Positions 9,071-18,385 of a stretch of 64,000 nt of DNA are shown piece by piece. The notes under the pieces are model-generated. The model saw only the letters and a program-made list of their open reading frames with translations. It ran no database searches and was not told the DNA's origin. This stretch comes from Chondrinema litorale. GTDB taxonomy: Bacteria > Bacteroidota > Bacteroidia > Cytophagales > Flammeovirgaceae. The stretch lies in the NCBI RefSeq assembly GCF_026250525.1, contig NZ_CP111067.1, positions 1 to 64,000 of the forward strand, written 5' to 3'. The position numbers were made by a program, and so were the translations under genes. Each line of letters opens with the position of its first letter. Position 1 is the stretch's first letter.

Positions 9071-9856
9071 ATGCAAATAAGTAAACTTTCTATTATTATA
9101 CCAGCTTATAATGAAGCAAGAACAATACATCTAATTCTTGATAAAGTAAGAGATGTACAACTTATTGGAAATATTCAGAAAGAGGTGATCATTGTGAATG
9201 ATTGCTCATCTGATAATACAGAAGATGCGATTTTGGCTTATCAGTTTGATCATCCTGAAATTGATATTAATTATTATAAACATGAAATTAATCAAGGAAA
9301 AGGTGCTGCACTACATACTGGAATAAAAGCAGCCTCCGGTGAGTTTTTAATAATACAAGATGCTGATCTTGAGTACGATCCTGATGAATATAATATTATA
9401 TTAAAACCAGTAGTCAATGGTTTTGCCGATGTAGTATATGGATCTCGTTTTATGGGTGGAAAACCACATAGAATTTTATTTTTTTGGCATTCAATAGGTA
9501 ATAAGTTTTTAACATTTTTATCTAATATGTTTACAAATCTGAATTTAACAGATATGGAAACTTGCTATAAATTGTTTCGAACATCAATTATTCAGCAAAC
9601 TCCTCTTAATGAGAAACGATTCGGATTTGAACCTGAAGTTACCGCAAAAATAGCCCGCATTCCCAATATTAGAATTTATGAAGTAGGTATATCTTATTAT
9701 GGAAGAACTTATGCTGAAGGGAAAAAAATAGGATGGAAAGATGGAGTTAGAGCTATCTATTGTATCATAAAGTATGGACTTTTAAATAGGTATAAGAGTA
9801 AAAAAATTACTACCCAACATATACCTCAAGAATCTGAAAAAGCATATATTGACTAA
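9071..9856 (+). CDS. GT2 glycosyltransferase (dolichyl/polyprenyl-phosphate mannose synthase type)
   Basis: 261 residues from ATG at 9071. A TTG at 9050 is possible but would overlap gtrA and add only seven non-conserved residues. It is a GT-A fold protein: SIIIPAYNEARTIHLILDKV, VNDCSSDNTED, QDADLEYDPDEY (the DxD site) and DMETCYKLFRTSI, which is typical of DPM1-like enzymes. It has no C-terminal membrane helices, so it likely works with the GtrA neighbour. It would transfer a sugar from a nucleotide donor to polyprenyl phosphate. Confidence 0.9.
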   Translation: MQISKLSIIIPAYNEARTIHLILDKVRDVQLIGNIQKEVIIVNDCSSDNTEDAILAYQFDHPEIDINYYKHEINQGKGAALHTGIKAASGEFLIIQDADLEYDPDEYNIILKPVVNGFADVVYGSRFMGGKPHRILFFWHSIGNKFLTFLSNMFTNLNLTDMETCYKLFRTSIIQQTPLNEKRFGFEPEVTAKIARIPNIRIYEVGISYYGRTYAEGKKIGWKDGVRAIYCIIKYGLLNRYKSKKITTQHIPQESEKAYID

Positions 9857-9885
9857 ATCTGTATTGACTCTATTAAAAATGTTTT

Positions 9886-11520
9886 ATGCCTATGTATAAG
9901 GCAAAATTATTACTACTTTCAACTGCAGCATTTATTCTTAGTAGAATAAGAGTAATTTTTAATGACTTTGTAGTTTCTAATGATGCTAGTCAACATCATT
10001 TTTGGATGTTTAAATTTGATAATGACTATTTTCATGAACCAGATATCATTGCCTCTTTTGCTGAAATTATTCAACCTAAAGCATATGTAGTATTTTATAA
10101 CTTATTACTTAAAGTAATAGATATGAAATATGCTATTCTAATTGTAGAGTATCTGATTTTCATAATCACAGCATTTATTTTAATAGAGATATGCAAAAAG
10201 TTTTTTAAGCAAAGTTTTTTAATTGCCTATCTGATAATTATTGTTTCTTTAAGTTTGCCAGATGTAGTTGGAGGTTTTGCACGGTCTTTTTCATTCCTTA
10301 TTATAATTTTACCGTTTTACTTTCTTGATAAAAAATTTGATCAAATATATATAAGTATAGTATTGTTTATATCTGCTTTTTTGTATCCAGTCTCATTTTT
10401 AATAAGTACAGGTACAATTATGTTGGTATACCTGTTTAAGGCCATTATTAATAATAAGTATCTTTATTATACTAAAAAAGTAAGTGTAATCACCCTGAGT
10501 GTGCTTTTTGCAGTCTATTTACTACAAGTAAAATCTGATAAGTTTAATACTTCTCCCTATGTTGGTAAGGTGATTGAAAAAAAAGATATTCTGGAAAATC
10601 CTATTATGAGCAATAAAGGTAGAATACCTTTAAAACCTCAATTTAAAACTATTTCTCTAAAATTAATGGGAGCAGAAATGGCTAAGTCAATGTCTGCTTT
10701 TTTACAAGTTCCAGATTTATTTAAAATATTGAATACGTGGTTAATCTTTATTTTAAGTATTATTCCTGTGCTAACATTATGTTACTTAACATTAAAAAAT
10801 CGGGATATTGAAAATATACATATTTTTCTTTTATCAATATTCTTATCAGGCGTTATCTTGTTTTTTTTAGCAAGGTTGATCCCTTTTAAATTATATATGC
10901 CTACCAGATATCTCGAGAAAACATTTCCAATTCTTTTTACTTTAATATGCTTACTGCTTTACGAAAAGTATTTTAATATAGATAAAGTAAAATATTTAAT
11001 TGGCTCATTTTATATGCTACTTTTATTAGCTGGTATTTTTAATAATAATTTCAGAGGACTAAATAATTATAGTGAGTTTGCTAAAGCATATGAACTAGTA
11101 GAAAATACAGAAAAAAAATCTCTAATCGCAGCTCCTCCTGATGTAGCAAACCTCTTACCCTTTTTTGCTAAAAGGTCTGTATTAGTGAGTGAAGAATCTT
11201 GTCATGGTGTTTACTATAAAAATTACAGAGAAGACCAAATGCAAAAAATGCATGATTTAATTCGTTTGTATGCAGAAGATAATAAAAGTGATATAAAGCA
11301 AATTATCACTAGGTATAACATTTCATACATTATTATTGATAGAGAGTCAAAAGTATTTTCTAACAGAAGTAAAAAACCTCTTTTTGCTCCTTTTCAAGTT
11401 ATAGTAAACCAGTTAAATACTAAATCTACTTTTGATAATAGTTATTTATATAGAATTGCTTCAGAAACTAATAAAGAAGACCGCTTTATATTAATAGATG
11501 TAAATCAACTTAACCTATAA
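9886..11520 (+). CDS. Polytopic membrane protein, possible GT-C glycosyltransferase
   Basis: 544 residues with about 10-11 hydrophobic helices. An early loop contains ND (VVSNDASQHHFW) in the position where GT-C enzymes have acidic residues, and a soluble C-terminal part follows. GT-C enzymes use polyprenyl-phosphate sugars, which would fit the gtrA/DPM-like pair directly upstream. I do not recognise a named family, so the GT-C reading is an inference from topology and context. Start codons at 9886 and 9892 are both possible. Confidence 0.6.
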   Translation: MPMYKAKLLLLSTAAFILSRIRVIFNDFVVSNDASQHHFWMFKFDNDYFHEPDIIASFAEIIQPKAYVVFYNLLLKVIDMKYAILIVEYLIFIITAFILIEICKKFFKQSFLIAYLIIIVSLSLPDVVGGFARSFSFLIIILPFYFLDKKFDQIYISIVLFISAFLYPVSFLISTGTIMLVYLFKAIINNKYLYYTKKVSVITLSVLFAVYLLQVKSDKFNTSPYVGKVIEKKDILENPIMSNKGRIPLKPQFKTISLKLMGAEMAKSMSAFLQVPDLFKILNTWLIFILSIIPVLTLCYLTLKNRDIENIHIFLLSIFLSGVILFFLARLIPFKLYMPTRYLEKTFPILFTLICLLLYEKYFNIDKVKYLIGSFYMLLLLAGIFNNNFRGLNNYSEFAKAYELVENTEKKSLIAAPPDVANLLPFFAKRSVLVSEESCHGVYYKNYREDQMQKMHDLIRLYAEDNKSDIKQIITRYNISYIIIDRESKVFSNRSKKPLFAPFQVIVNQLNTKSTFDNSYLYRIASETNKEDRFILIDVNQLNL

Positions 11521-11550
11521 ATTAAGTAATACAATGCTATTTTTAATCTA

Positions 11551-13266
11551 TTAAAGTGTTTTGCTAAATTCACTTTTAATAGATAAATTTTTCATTTGCT
11601 TCAAATCTTCCTTTATTAAATCATTCATTTTAGCTATAATATAGCTTCTAAAAAGTATATTATTGATATCAATTGGCTTACCTGTTTTAAGCATTTCATT
11701 TTTAATTTTCCTCATACTTTTTTGAAAAGTGCTAGGTTGTTTTTCCTCAATATTTTCAACTACATAGTTTAAATATTCTTTTGGGAATATATGATTTGCT
11801 GAGTGACTGTAAAATAGATATTCAGTAATTTCATTAAGTACTTTTGGCTTTCTTAACCAAACTTTCTTGTTAAGATGTGAATTTTCAGAGGCAAGTGGGA
11901 TATCTATATTGAGTTGATTTATAATTGAGATAAATAGTTTTTTGTTAGATCTATGTTCATCAGGTAGTTGTCTAATAAAATCTAGAATGCTTTTTGAAAA
12001 GTAAGGACTTATTACTTCAACAAAGTTGAGCTTAATTTCATTAAGCGCTGAGATAACAGTTGGTATCCTATATGTCTGATAGAGTCGTTCGCACCAAGAT
12101 TGGAGAGATTCTGTGCTTTGCTGCTCTAAATAATTTGGTACTATTTGTTGATAATCGCCTAGAAGATTATCAATTTTCCTTGTATTCGCAAACTTCTCAA
12201 AAGTTGTAAGGCCAGCATCATGGTAAACCTCATTTTTAGATTTAACAGTATGGCAACCTAATGCTTGATCTCCTCTAATAATTCCATTAACACCTGATTG
12301 AAACAATTTATTCCAAAGGTTCATACCATCAACATAACCTGAAATTTTATCAATTCTACCCTCTGAGGCAACTAAAAATCTTTGTAGTACAGAATGTGTA
12401 TATTCAGCTTCAGTATTTATTTCAAGAAATTGATTTTTAGCATGAAAATGTTTAGCTACTTGTTTGGCTATATAAGCATCGCTTTTCAAATTATTAATTG
12501 AGTCTTTTGTGCCCCATGTAATTGTATTGATACTTGAATCAGATTCTTTTTTAAGAAAATATAATAATGCTCTACTGTCATATCCTCCAGAAAGAGGCAA
12601 AGACCATGAGTTGTTGTTTAATTGGATGTTTTGGAAGATGTTAGATAGAATGTTATAAAATTTTTGTTGAGCACTTTCAATGTTAAATGTAGATGGTGTT
12701 ATATTAAAAGGTTGGGTGTGTATAGAAATCTTCCATTTTTTTCTATCTAAGGTAATAGTAGAATCAGGTTTACATTTTGTTATGTTTTTATCCCAAGATA
12801 AATCAGGCCCAATCGTACCTGATGACAACATCCATTTATAAACCTGGTCATTAGGTGTAAATTTTTCTAAGTATGCAATTATTGCTCTTTGAGAACTAGA
12901 TGCAATAAATATGTTATCATTGCAATAATACCATATAGTTCTATAACCCACACGATCTCCTACAATTTCTAATAAATCTTTATCAAATCGAAGTATAGTA
13001 AAATTACCGTCTGTGGGAATATCTCCTAATGGTTTTTGCCAATCATGTTTAGGTTTAATCATTTGACCTAAGCAAACAGCTTTATCATTAACTTTTAAAG
13101 TATTATTAGGGTTGATAATACTTATACTTAATGAGTGATCACCTATATGTTGTGAAGGATTTGGAGAAAGGTTATTAGGTAATATTAGCTTTTCTATAAG
13201 AGCTATTTTTTTTTTATGTACTTCTGGAATGGTACCTTTAGTACATATAATTACAAATTTAGACAT
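11551..13266 (-). CDS. Asparagine-synthase-like amidotransferase without the glutaminase cysteine
   Basis: 571 residues, in antisense orientation inside the EPS locus. The C-terminal part is an asparagine-synthetase-type ATP-pyrophosphatase domain with the PP-loop LSGGYDSRALL near residue 227 and RGDQALGCH further on. The N-terminal ~190 residues resemble the Ntn glutamine amidotransferase fold, but the chain begins MSKFVIICTKG, so the catalytic Cys2 is absent. Glutamine hydrolysis is therefore unlikely and free ammonia or another nucleophile may be used. Such genes recur in polysaccharide clusters, where amidation of uronic acids is one suggested role. The gene is divergent from wza and convergent with the GT-C-like gene. 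Confidence 0.8.
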   Translation of the reverse strand: MSKFVIICTKGTIPEVHKKKIALIEKLILPNNLSPNPSQHIGDHSLSISIINPNNTLKVNDKAVCLGQMIKPKHDWQKPLGDIPTDGNFTILRFDKDLLEIVGDRVGYRTIWYYCNDNIFIASSSQRAIIAYLEKFTPNDQVYKWMLSSGTIGPDLSWDKNITKCKPDSTITLDRKKWKISIHTQPFNITPSTFNIESAQQKFYNILSNIFQNIQLNNNSWSLPLSGGYDSRALLYFLKKESDSSINTITWGTKDSINNLKSDAYIAKQVAKHFHAKNQFLEINTEAEYTHSVLQRFLVASEGRIDKISGYVDGMNLWNKLFQSGVNGIIRGDQALGCHTVKSKNEVYHDAGLTTFEKFANTRKIDNLLGDYQQIVPNYLEQQSTESLQSWCERLYQTYRIPTVISALNEIKLNFVEVISPYFSKSILDFIRQLPDEHRSNKKLFISIINQLNIDIPLASENSHLNKKVWLRKPKVLNEITEYLFYSHSANHIFPKEYLNYVVENIEEKQPSTFQKSMRKIKNEMLKTGKPIDINNILFRSYIIAKMNDLIKEDLKQMKNLSIKSEFSKTL

Positions 13267-13390
13267 TGCTTAAAAGTTTATTTTTTCCTGACATAATTAA
13301 AATTATCAGGCTTGTTATTGGAAAAGTGCTTAAAAATGATTCAATTCTAAGTTATTAGAATAATAATTATTTATTATATTAAATAAACAA

Positions 13391-13402
13391 ATATTTGTTA
13401 AC
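13391..13402 (+). promoter_or_regulatory. Candidate operator, copy 1, upstream of wza
   Basis: ATATTTGTTAAC overlaps a 14-bp palindrome, AACAAATATTTGTT (13386-13399). It lies in the 293-bp divergent gap between the asparagine-synthase-like gene and wza, and matches the site upstream of the first EPS gene. Confidence 0.4.
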
Positions 13403-13477
13403 GGTTTTATTTAATAATTAAAAATTATATATCATTGATATATGCTATCTATAATATGATAAGTTTGCTTGTACTAT

Positions 13478-13489
13478 ATATTTGTTAAC
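13478..13489 (+). promoter_or_regulatory. Candidate operator, copy 2, upstream of wza
   Basis: This is a second exact ATATTTGTTAAC, 87 bp from copy 1 in the same orientation and 71 bp before the wza start. TTGACAAATTATAG with a downstream AT-rich box lies just 3' of it and could be part of the wza promoter. Confidence 0.4.
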
Positions 13490-13559
13490 CTAAATAGATT
13501 TTTTCTCGCTGCTTGACAAATTATAGTTTAAAACAGATATTTTAAAACTGAAACTAATA

Positions 13560-14336
13560 ATGAAGCTACTTTACCTTTTATACATTTGTTTATTTCTATT
13601 ACTTGGATCTTGCGTTAAGTATGATAGCCTAGTTTATATGCAAGATAAAGTAAGAGACAAAACTTTTGATAGCTATTCCACAAACAATTATAAAGTAAGA
13701 CCTTTCGATAACCTTTCAATTAAACTTAATTCTTTTGAGCAATCTACAACTGGAGAGTTTAATAGTTCTGGTGCATTAGGCTCCCGTCCTGGAGGTGTTG
13801 ATAATGCTTTGTTATATCTTTCTGGATATATGGTTAATCAGGCAGGAAATATTAGATTACCTTTAATAGGTGATATAAAAGTAGTAGATCTTACTGTAGA
13901 TGAAATTAAAGATTTAATTGATCTAAAATTGGAAGAGTATCTTAAATTTCCATCAGTTTCAGTAAAACTAACAAATTTTCGTGTATCTGTTTTGGGCGAA
14001 GTAAACAGGCCTGGTATGCAGTACATTTATGAAGGCAAAGTAACATTATTGCAAGCATTAAGTCAGGCAGGTGATTTAACAGATTTTGGAAATAGGAAAA
14101 ACATTAAATTAATTAGAGAAACTAAAGAAAAAACAATATCTACTTATATTGATATTACAAAGCCTGATCTCATATCATCTGAATATTATTTTCTAATGCC
14201 AAATGATGTACTATATATAGAGCCATTAAAAGCAAAAGCTTCAAATGTTAATACTAGAGTAGTAGGTGTTGCGCTTTCTGTTATTTCAGTTGTAATTACT
14301 ACCGTCAATTTAATTGTGACAATTAATAATAAATAA
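13560..14336 (+). CDS. wza: Wza-like polysaccharide export lipoprotein
   Basis: 258 residues. It has a lipoprotein signal peptide with lipobox LGSC at about 15-18. The Poly_export domain follows (YKVRPFDNLSIKL, then GNIRLPLIGDIKVVDLTVDEIKDLIDLKLEEYLKFPSVSVKL), then an SLBB-type domain (VSVLGEVNRPGMQYI...LLQALSQAGDLTDFGNRKNIKLIRE) and a C-terminal hydrophobic helix. It forms the outer-membrane/periplasmic export channel of a Wzx/Wzy-type pathway. It is followed within 2 bp by the co-polymerase kinase gene. Bacteroidota members are shorter than E. coli Wza. Confidence 0.93.
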   Translation: MKLLYLLYICLFLLLGSCVKYDSLVYMQDKVRDKTFDSYSTNNYKVRPFDNLSIKLNSFEQSTTGEFNSSGALGSRPGGVDNALLYLSGYMVNQAGNIRLPLIGDIKVVDLTVDEIKDLIDLKLEEYLKFPSVSVKLTNFRVSVLGEVNRPGMQYIYEGKVTLLQALSQAGDLTDFGNRKNIKLIRETKEKTISTYIDITKPDLISSEYYFLMPNDVLYIEPLKAKASNVNTRVVGVALSVISVVITTVNLIVTINNK

Positions 14337-14337
14337 T

Positions 14338-16794
14338 GTGGAAAAGAAAATAGCCTATCATATTGATAATAATCAGGAGGAGCAACCTATAGATATTAAA
14401 TCGTTACTCAGTAATATTGTATCTCATTGGTATTATTTTGTGATTGCGTTTCCAATATTTTTAGGGTTAGCTTTTTTATATTTAAAAGTTACTACACCTA
14501 TTTATAAAGTAACCTCCACAATTATAATAGACGATGAGAGTAGTTCTACTATGAATACAGAAGAGTTTTTTGGGGATATGAGTCTTTTCGGAAACCAAAA
14601 AAACATTGAGAATGAAATTGCTATTTTAAAGTCATATAAATTAGTAAATAAAGTTGTAGACTTTCTTGATATCAATATTGCTTATTATGAGAAAGGCGTC
14701 TTTAGAGATATAGAAAAATATAAATCAAGTCCGTATAAAGTAACTTATGACTCCTCTCACTATCAGGTATTTAATAAACCTTTTGATATAAACTTTGTCG
14801 CGGATAATATATATGAGGTCTCTTTTGATGAGACCGATTTCTTTGTTAACATACCATACACTGGAGAAAAAACTTTTGTCGAAGAATTTACATTTAAGGA
14901 TACTGTTCATATAGGGCAAATATGTTCTACAGAGTATTTTAAATTTACTATTAACCATAGTGAGTTTTTTAAAGAAGGTTTTTCAAAAAATGAATTAGAA
15001 TATAGCTTTAAGATTAAAGATGTTGAAGATATAACAGAAAGTTACAGAAGTGCTCTTGCCATAGAACCTTATAGTACAGAATCTTCAGTATTAGAAATAA
15101 AACTAGAAGGTCCTATTGTAAAGAAAGAAACTGATTTTTTAAATATGTTGGGCAAGGTTTATATTGCCAACCAACTTGATAAAAAGAATCAAGCAGCTGT
15201 AACAACAATAGATTTTATTGATAATCAAATCTTACAAATAACAGACTCTTTGCAAGGGGCTGAAGCACAACTAGAAAGCTTTAGAAAAGAAAAAAATGTA
15301 ATAGACATAAGCTTTACAGCTTCCAATGCTGCAGAACAACTTCAACTACTTGAAACAGAACAATCTAACTTAAAAGTAAAAGATCAATATTATCAATTTT
15401 TGCTTGATTACCTTGAGAGTAGTGATTTTAATTCGATTATTGCACCAGCTTCAATTGGTATTGAAGATCCCTTATTAAATGCTTCTATCGTTGAATTAAA
15501 ACAGTTAAACTCGCAAAAAATAGCATTATCTTATACAGCAAGTGAGAAAAGTAAAGAATTGTCTATTTTAAATCTTCAAATAGATAACTTAAAGAAAACA
15601 CTTACTGAAAATGTTAAGAATATTATAGGTTCTTCTAAAATTGCACTAGAAGATATAGGTAAAAGAATAGCAGAAGTAAAAGGAGTTCTAAATCAACTAC
15701 CTGAGAATGAAAGAGACTTAGTTAATATTCAGCGAAAATTTAATTTTAGTGATAATTTATATAACTACTTATTGCAAAAACGAGCTGAAGCAGGTATTGC
15801 AAAAGCATCTAGTATGCCTGAAAATGAAGTTTTAGATGCTGCTAGAATGATAGGGAATGAGCCAATATCCCCTAAAAAATTACCTATTTATCTAATTGCA
15901 GTATTTTTGAGTTTTGTAGTTCCTGTATCAATTATTATTATAAAAGACTTTTTTGATGATAAAATTAAAGATACAGACCAACTAGATAGATTATCTTCTA
16001 TTCCATTATTAGGCTCTATTGTAAGAAATAGTAATGAGGATGTGAATATACTTAATTCGCCCCAATCAGGTTTAGCAGAGTCTTTTCGTGGGCTTAGGGT
16101 TAATTTGCAGTTTTTAGGAACTGATATAGATAATAAGGTAATAGGTTTTACATCTACAATAAGTGGAGAAGGTAAAACATTTTGCTCTTTTAATTTAGGT
16201 CTTATCTTAGCTACTTCTGGTAAGAAAACTGTAATTATAGGTGCTGATTTACGAAAACCTAAACTTGGAGAGTATTTCGAAAAATTTAGGTATAAAAACG
16301 GTAATGGAAATGGCAATACTGATGATAAACTTGGATTGAGTAGTTACTTAATAAATAAAACTGGCTTGGATGGTATTATCAAAAAAAGTCAGATAGAATG
16401 TTTAGATGTAATTACGAGTGGGCCTATGCCTCCTAATCCAGCGGAATTATTAGAATCACACAATTTTGCTAGATTAATTGAAGAATTAAAGCAGATATAC
16501 GATTATATAATAATTGATGCACCTCCATTAGGTCTTGTTGCTGATTACTTCATTATTAAAAAATTTACAGACATTAATATATATGTTGTAAGACAGGATT
16601 ACTCTAGAATTAAATTTATTGAAGATATTGAAAAAATATATCAATCAAAAAAAATAAGCAACCTCTCTTTAGTACTGAATGATGTTAAAAAGTCGAAATC
16701 TGCTTATGGCTATGGTTATGGCTATGGATATTATTCAGATGATAAAAAAGTAGGTATTAATCTACTTAAGGCTAAACCGAAACAAGAGGTTTAA
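14338..16794 (+). CDS. wzc: Wzc-like polysaccharide co-polymerase with tyrosine kinase domain
   Basis: 818 residues, starting at GTG one base after the wza stop. It has an N-terminal Wzz domain with a membrane helix near 32-50, a long periplasmic coiled region, and a second membrane helix near 520. The cytoplasmic BY-kinase domain has Walker A SGEGKT near 607, Walker A' IIGADLRKPKLGE, and Walker B IIIDAPPLG. The C-terminus has a tyrosine cluster, YGYGYGYGYYSDD, the usual autophosphorylation tail. It controls chain length and export together with Wza. The Gly-Tyr repeat may vary in copy number between strains. Confidence 0.95.
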   Translation: MEKKIAYHIDNNQEEQPIDIKSLLSNIVSHWYYFVIAFPIFLGLAFLYLKVTTPIYKVTSTIIIDDESSSTMNTEEFFGDMSLFGNQKNIENEIAILKSYKLVNKVVDFLDINIAYYEKGVFRDIEKYKSSPYKVTYDSSHYQVFNKPFDINFVADNIYEVSFDETDFFVNIPYTGEKTFVEEFTFKDTVHIGQICSTEYFKFTINHSEFFKEGFSKNELEYSFKIKDVEDITESYRSALAIEPYSTESSVLEIKLEGPIVKKETDFLNMLGKVYIANQLDKKNQAAVTTIDFIDNQILQITDSLQGAEAQLESFRKEKNVIDISFTASNAAEQLQLLETEQSNLKVKDQYYQFLLDYLESSDFNSIIAPASIGIEDPLLNASIVELKQLNSQKIALSYTASEKSKELSILNLQIDNLKKTLTENVKNIIGSSKIALEDIGKRIAEVKGVLNQLPENERDLVNIQRKFNFSDNLYNYLLQKRAEAGIAKASSMPENEVLDAARMIGNEPISPKKLPIYLIAVFLSFVVPVSIIIIKDFFDDKIKDTDQLDRLSSIPLLGSIVRNSNEDVNILNSPQSGLAESFRGLRVNLQFLGTDIDNKVIGFTSTISGEGKTFCSFNLGLILATSGKKTVIIGADLRKPKLGEYFEKFRYKNGNGNGNTDDKLGLSSYLINKTGLDGIIKKSQIECLDVITSGPMPPNPAELLESHNFARLIEELKQIYDYIIIDAPPLGLVADYFIIKKFTDINIYVVRQDYSRIKFIEDIEKIYQSKKISNLSLVLNDVKKSKSAYGYGYGYGYYSDDKKVGINLLKAKPKQEV

Positions 16795-16903
16795 CAGTTT
16801 TTATTGATAAATCCAAGCATTTATAACTATTAACCATAACACAGTACAAACTCTCACTTTTTATTAAAAAAAAGCTTAATATTAAGTTGTACTACAATAG
16901 TTT

Positions 16904-18382
16904 ATGAAGAAATTAATAACTGATACCCTATTCATATCTGTAGGTGGTTTTTTAACAAAAATAAAAGGTATTCTTTTTATACCAATCATAATTGCTGCTG
17001 TTGGTTTAGCAAACTATGGTGCATTTGTACAGATTTATGCAAACGTAAAAATACTGATACCCTTTTGTGCCTTAGGTCTAGGTATGGGTTTTCAAAGATA
17101 TGCATCAAAAATTCCTAGTACAGATAAATATACTTTAAGCTTACATTTTTATTCTATTCTAATACCCTCTATGATGCTTGGGTTTATTGGAACATCTATA
17201 TTATTCTTCTTATCACCATATTTGAATGATTGGTTTTTAGAAGGTAAGCACCTATTAAGTTTACAAGTTTCAAGTATTATGGTATTTTCAAATACTTGTT
17301 ATACCAATGTAAATAAGTTCTTGTTAGGAAATAAAAAGTTTAAATTATATTCTGTATTAGAGTTTAGCTATGCATTTATTCCATATCTCGGTTTTGTTAT
17401 AGGATCTGCATGGGAACAAGATATATTTTACGGAATACTTTATTATTCTCTCTTAGATTTGTTAATAGCCATGATTTTCTTTTTACATCTGGCTAAAGAC
17501 TTCTCCATTGTTTCTCCTTCATTAAAGATATTAAAGCAATATTTTCAGTTTTCATACCCATTGGCTATAAGCAATATAGAAGGTGGACTATTGAGTAAAG
17601 CTGATAGATATTTTATTAGTTATTTTCTAGGAGTTGAAATGCTAGGAGCATATAACATTGTACATAGGATAGTTGATATAATCACATTTATTAGTGTGCC
17701 TATTAGAAAACAAATAATGAGCTACCTGCCTAAAATATGGGATCAAAATTATAAAGAAGAATCACTATCTATGATTAAGTCTAGTCTATTTATATTTTTA
17801 GTTGTTTCAATAGGTTTACTTAGTTATTTGATATTTTATTTTGAAGCTATTCTAGATTTATTTGTTGGTAAGACCATTGAAATTGAAAACCTTAAACTAT
17901 TAGTATTTTTTTTAGGCCTAGCAGCTGTTTTTTCTGGTGTTAAGGTATTTTATTATCTTGTGGTAAGGTTAAAGAATACAACTAAGCAAGAATTGTTTTT
18001 CCAATTTGCTGGTATGTTGTTAAATGTAATACTAAATTATTTTTTAATACCAATATATGGACTAATAGGAGCGGCAAGTGCTACTTGTGTTAGCTATTTC
18101 TTAATCATCATATTGCTTAATTTTTTCCATAAAATTAATTTAGACTACAGTTTTTTATTAAATGTAATATCAGTAATAATTTTTGCCATTACATTTTTTG
18201 TAGTTTCAAGATTGATTGTACCAGAAGGTATTATATCATTTATTGTTAGTTCTTGTTTGTCTTCAGCATTATTTGGTTTATTAAGCTTTTATTCAAAAAG
18301 AAAGTTTATAAAACAGGTAACTACTGAAATAAAGCAATATAAAATTATGGTTAAAAGTATTAAAAAAATTAAATCAACTTAA
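16904..18382 (+). CDS. Wzx-like oligosaccharide flippase
   Basis: 492 residues with 12-14 hydrophobic helices and the overall pattern of the MATE/MVF polysaccharide transporter group (GGFLTKIKGILFIPIIIAAVGLANYGAFVQIYA near the start). It would flip lipid-linked repeat units across the inner membrane. It is separated from wzc by 109 bp but lies on the same strand. The sulfotransferase gene starts 3 bp after its stop, so they are co-transcribed. Confidence 0.88.
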   Translation: MKKLITDTLFISVGGFLTKIKGILFIPIIIAAVGLANYGAFVQIYANVKILIPFCALGLGMGFQRYASKIPSTDKYTLSLHFYSILIPSMMLGFIGTSILFFLSPYLNDWFLEGKHLLSLQVSSIMVFSNTCYTNVNKFLLGNKKFKLYSVLEFSYAFIPYLGFVIGSAWEQDIFYGILYYSLLDLLIAMIFFLHLAKDFSIVSPSLKILKQYFQFSYPLAISNIEGGLLSKADRYFISYFLGVEMLGAYNIVHRIVDIITFISVPIRKQIMSYLPKIWDQNYKEESLSMIKSSLFIFLVVSIGLLSYLIFYFEAILDLFVGKTIEIENLKLLVFFLGLAAVFSGVKVFYYLVVRLKNTTKQELFFQFAGMLLNVILNYFLIPIYGLIGAASATCVSYFLIIILLNFFHKINLDYSFLLNVISVIIFAITFFVVSRLIVPEGIISFIVSSCLSSALFGLLSFYSKRKFIKQVTTEIKQYKIMVKSIKKIKST

Positions 18383-18385
18383 TCG

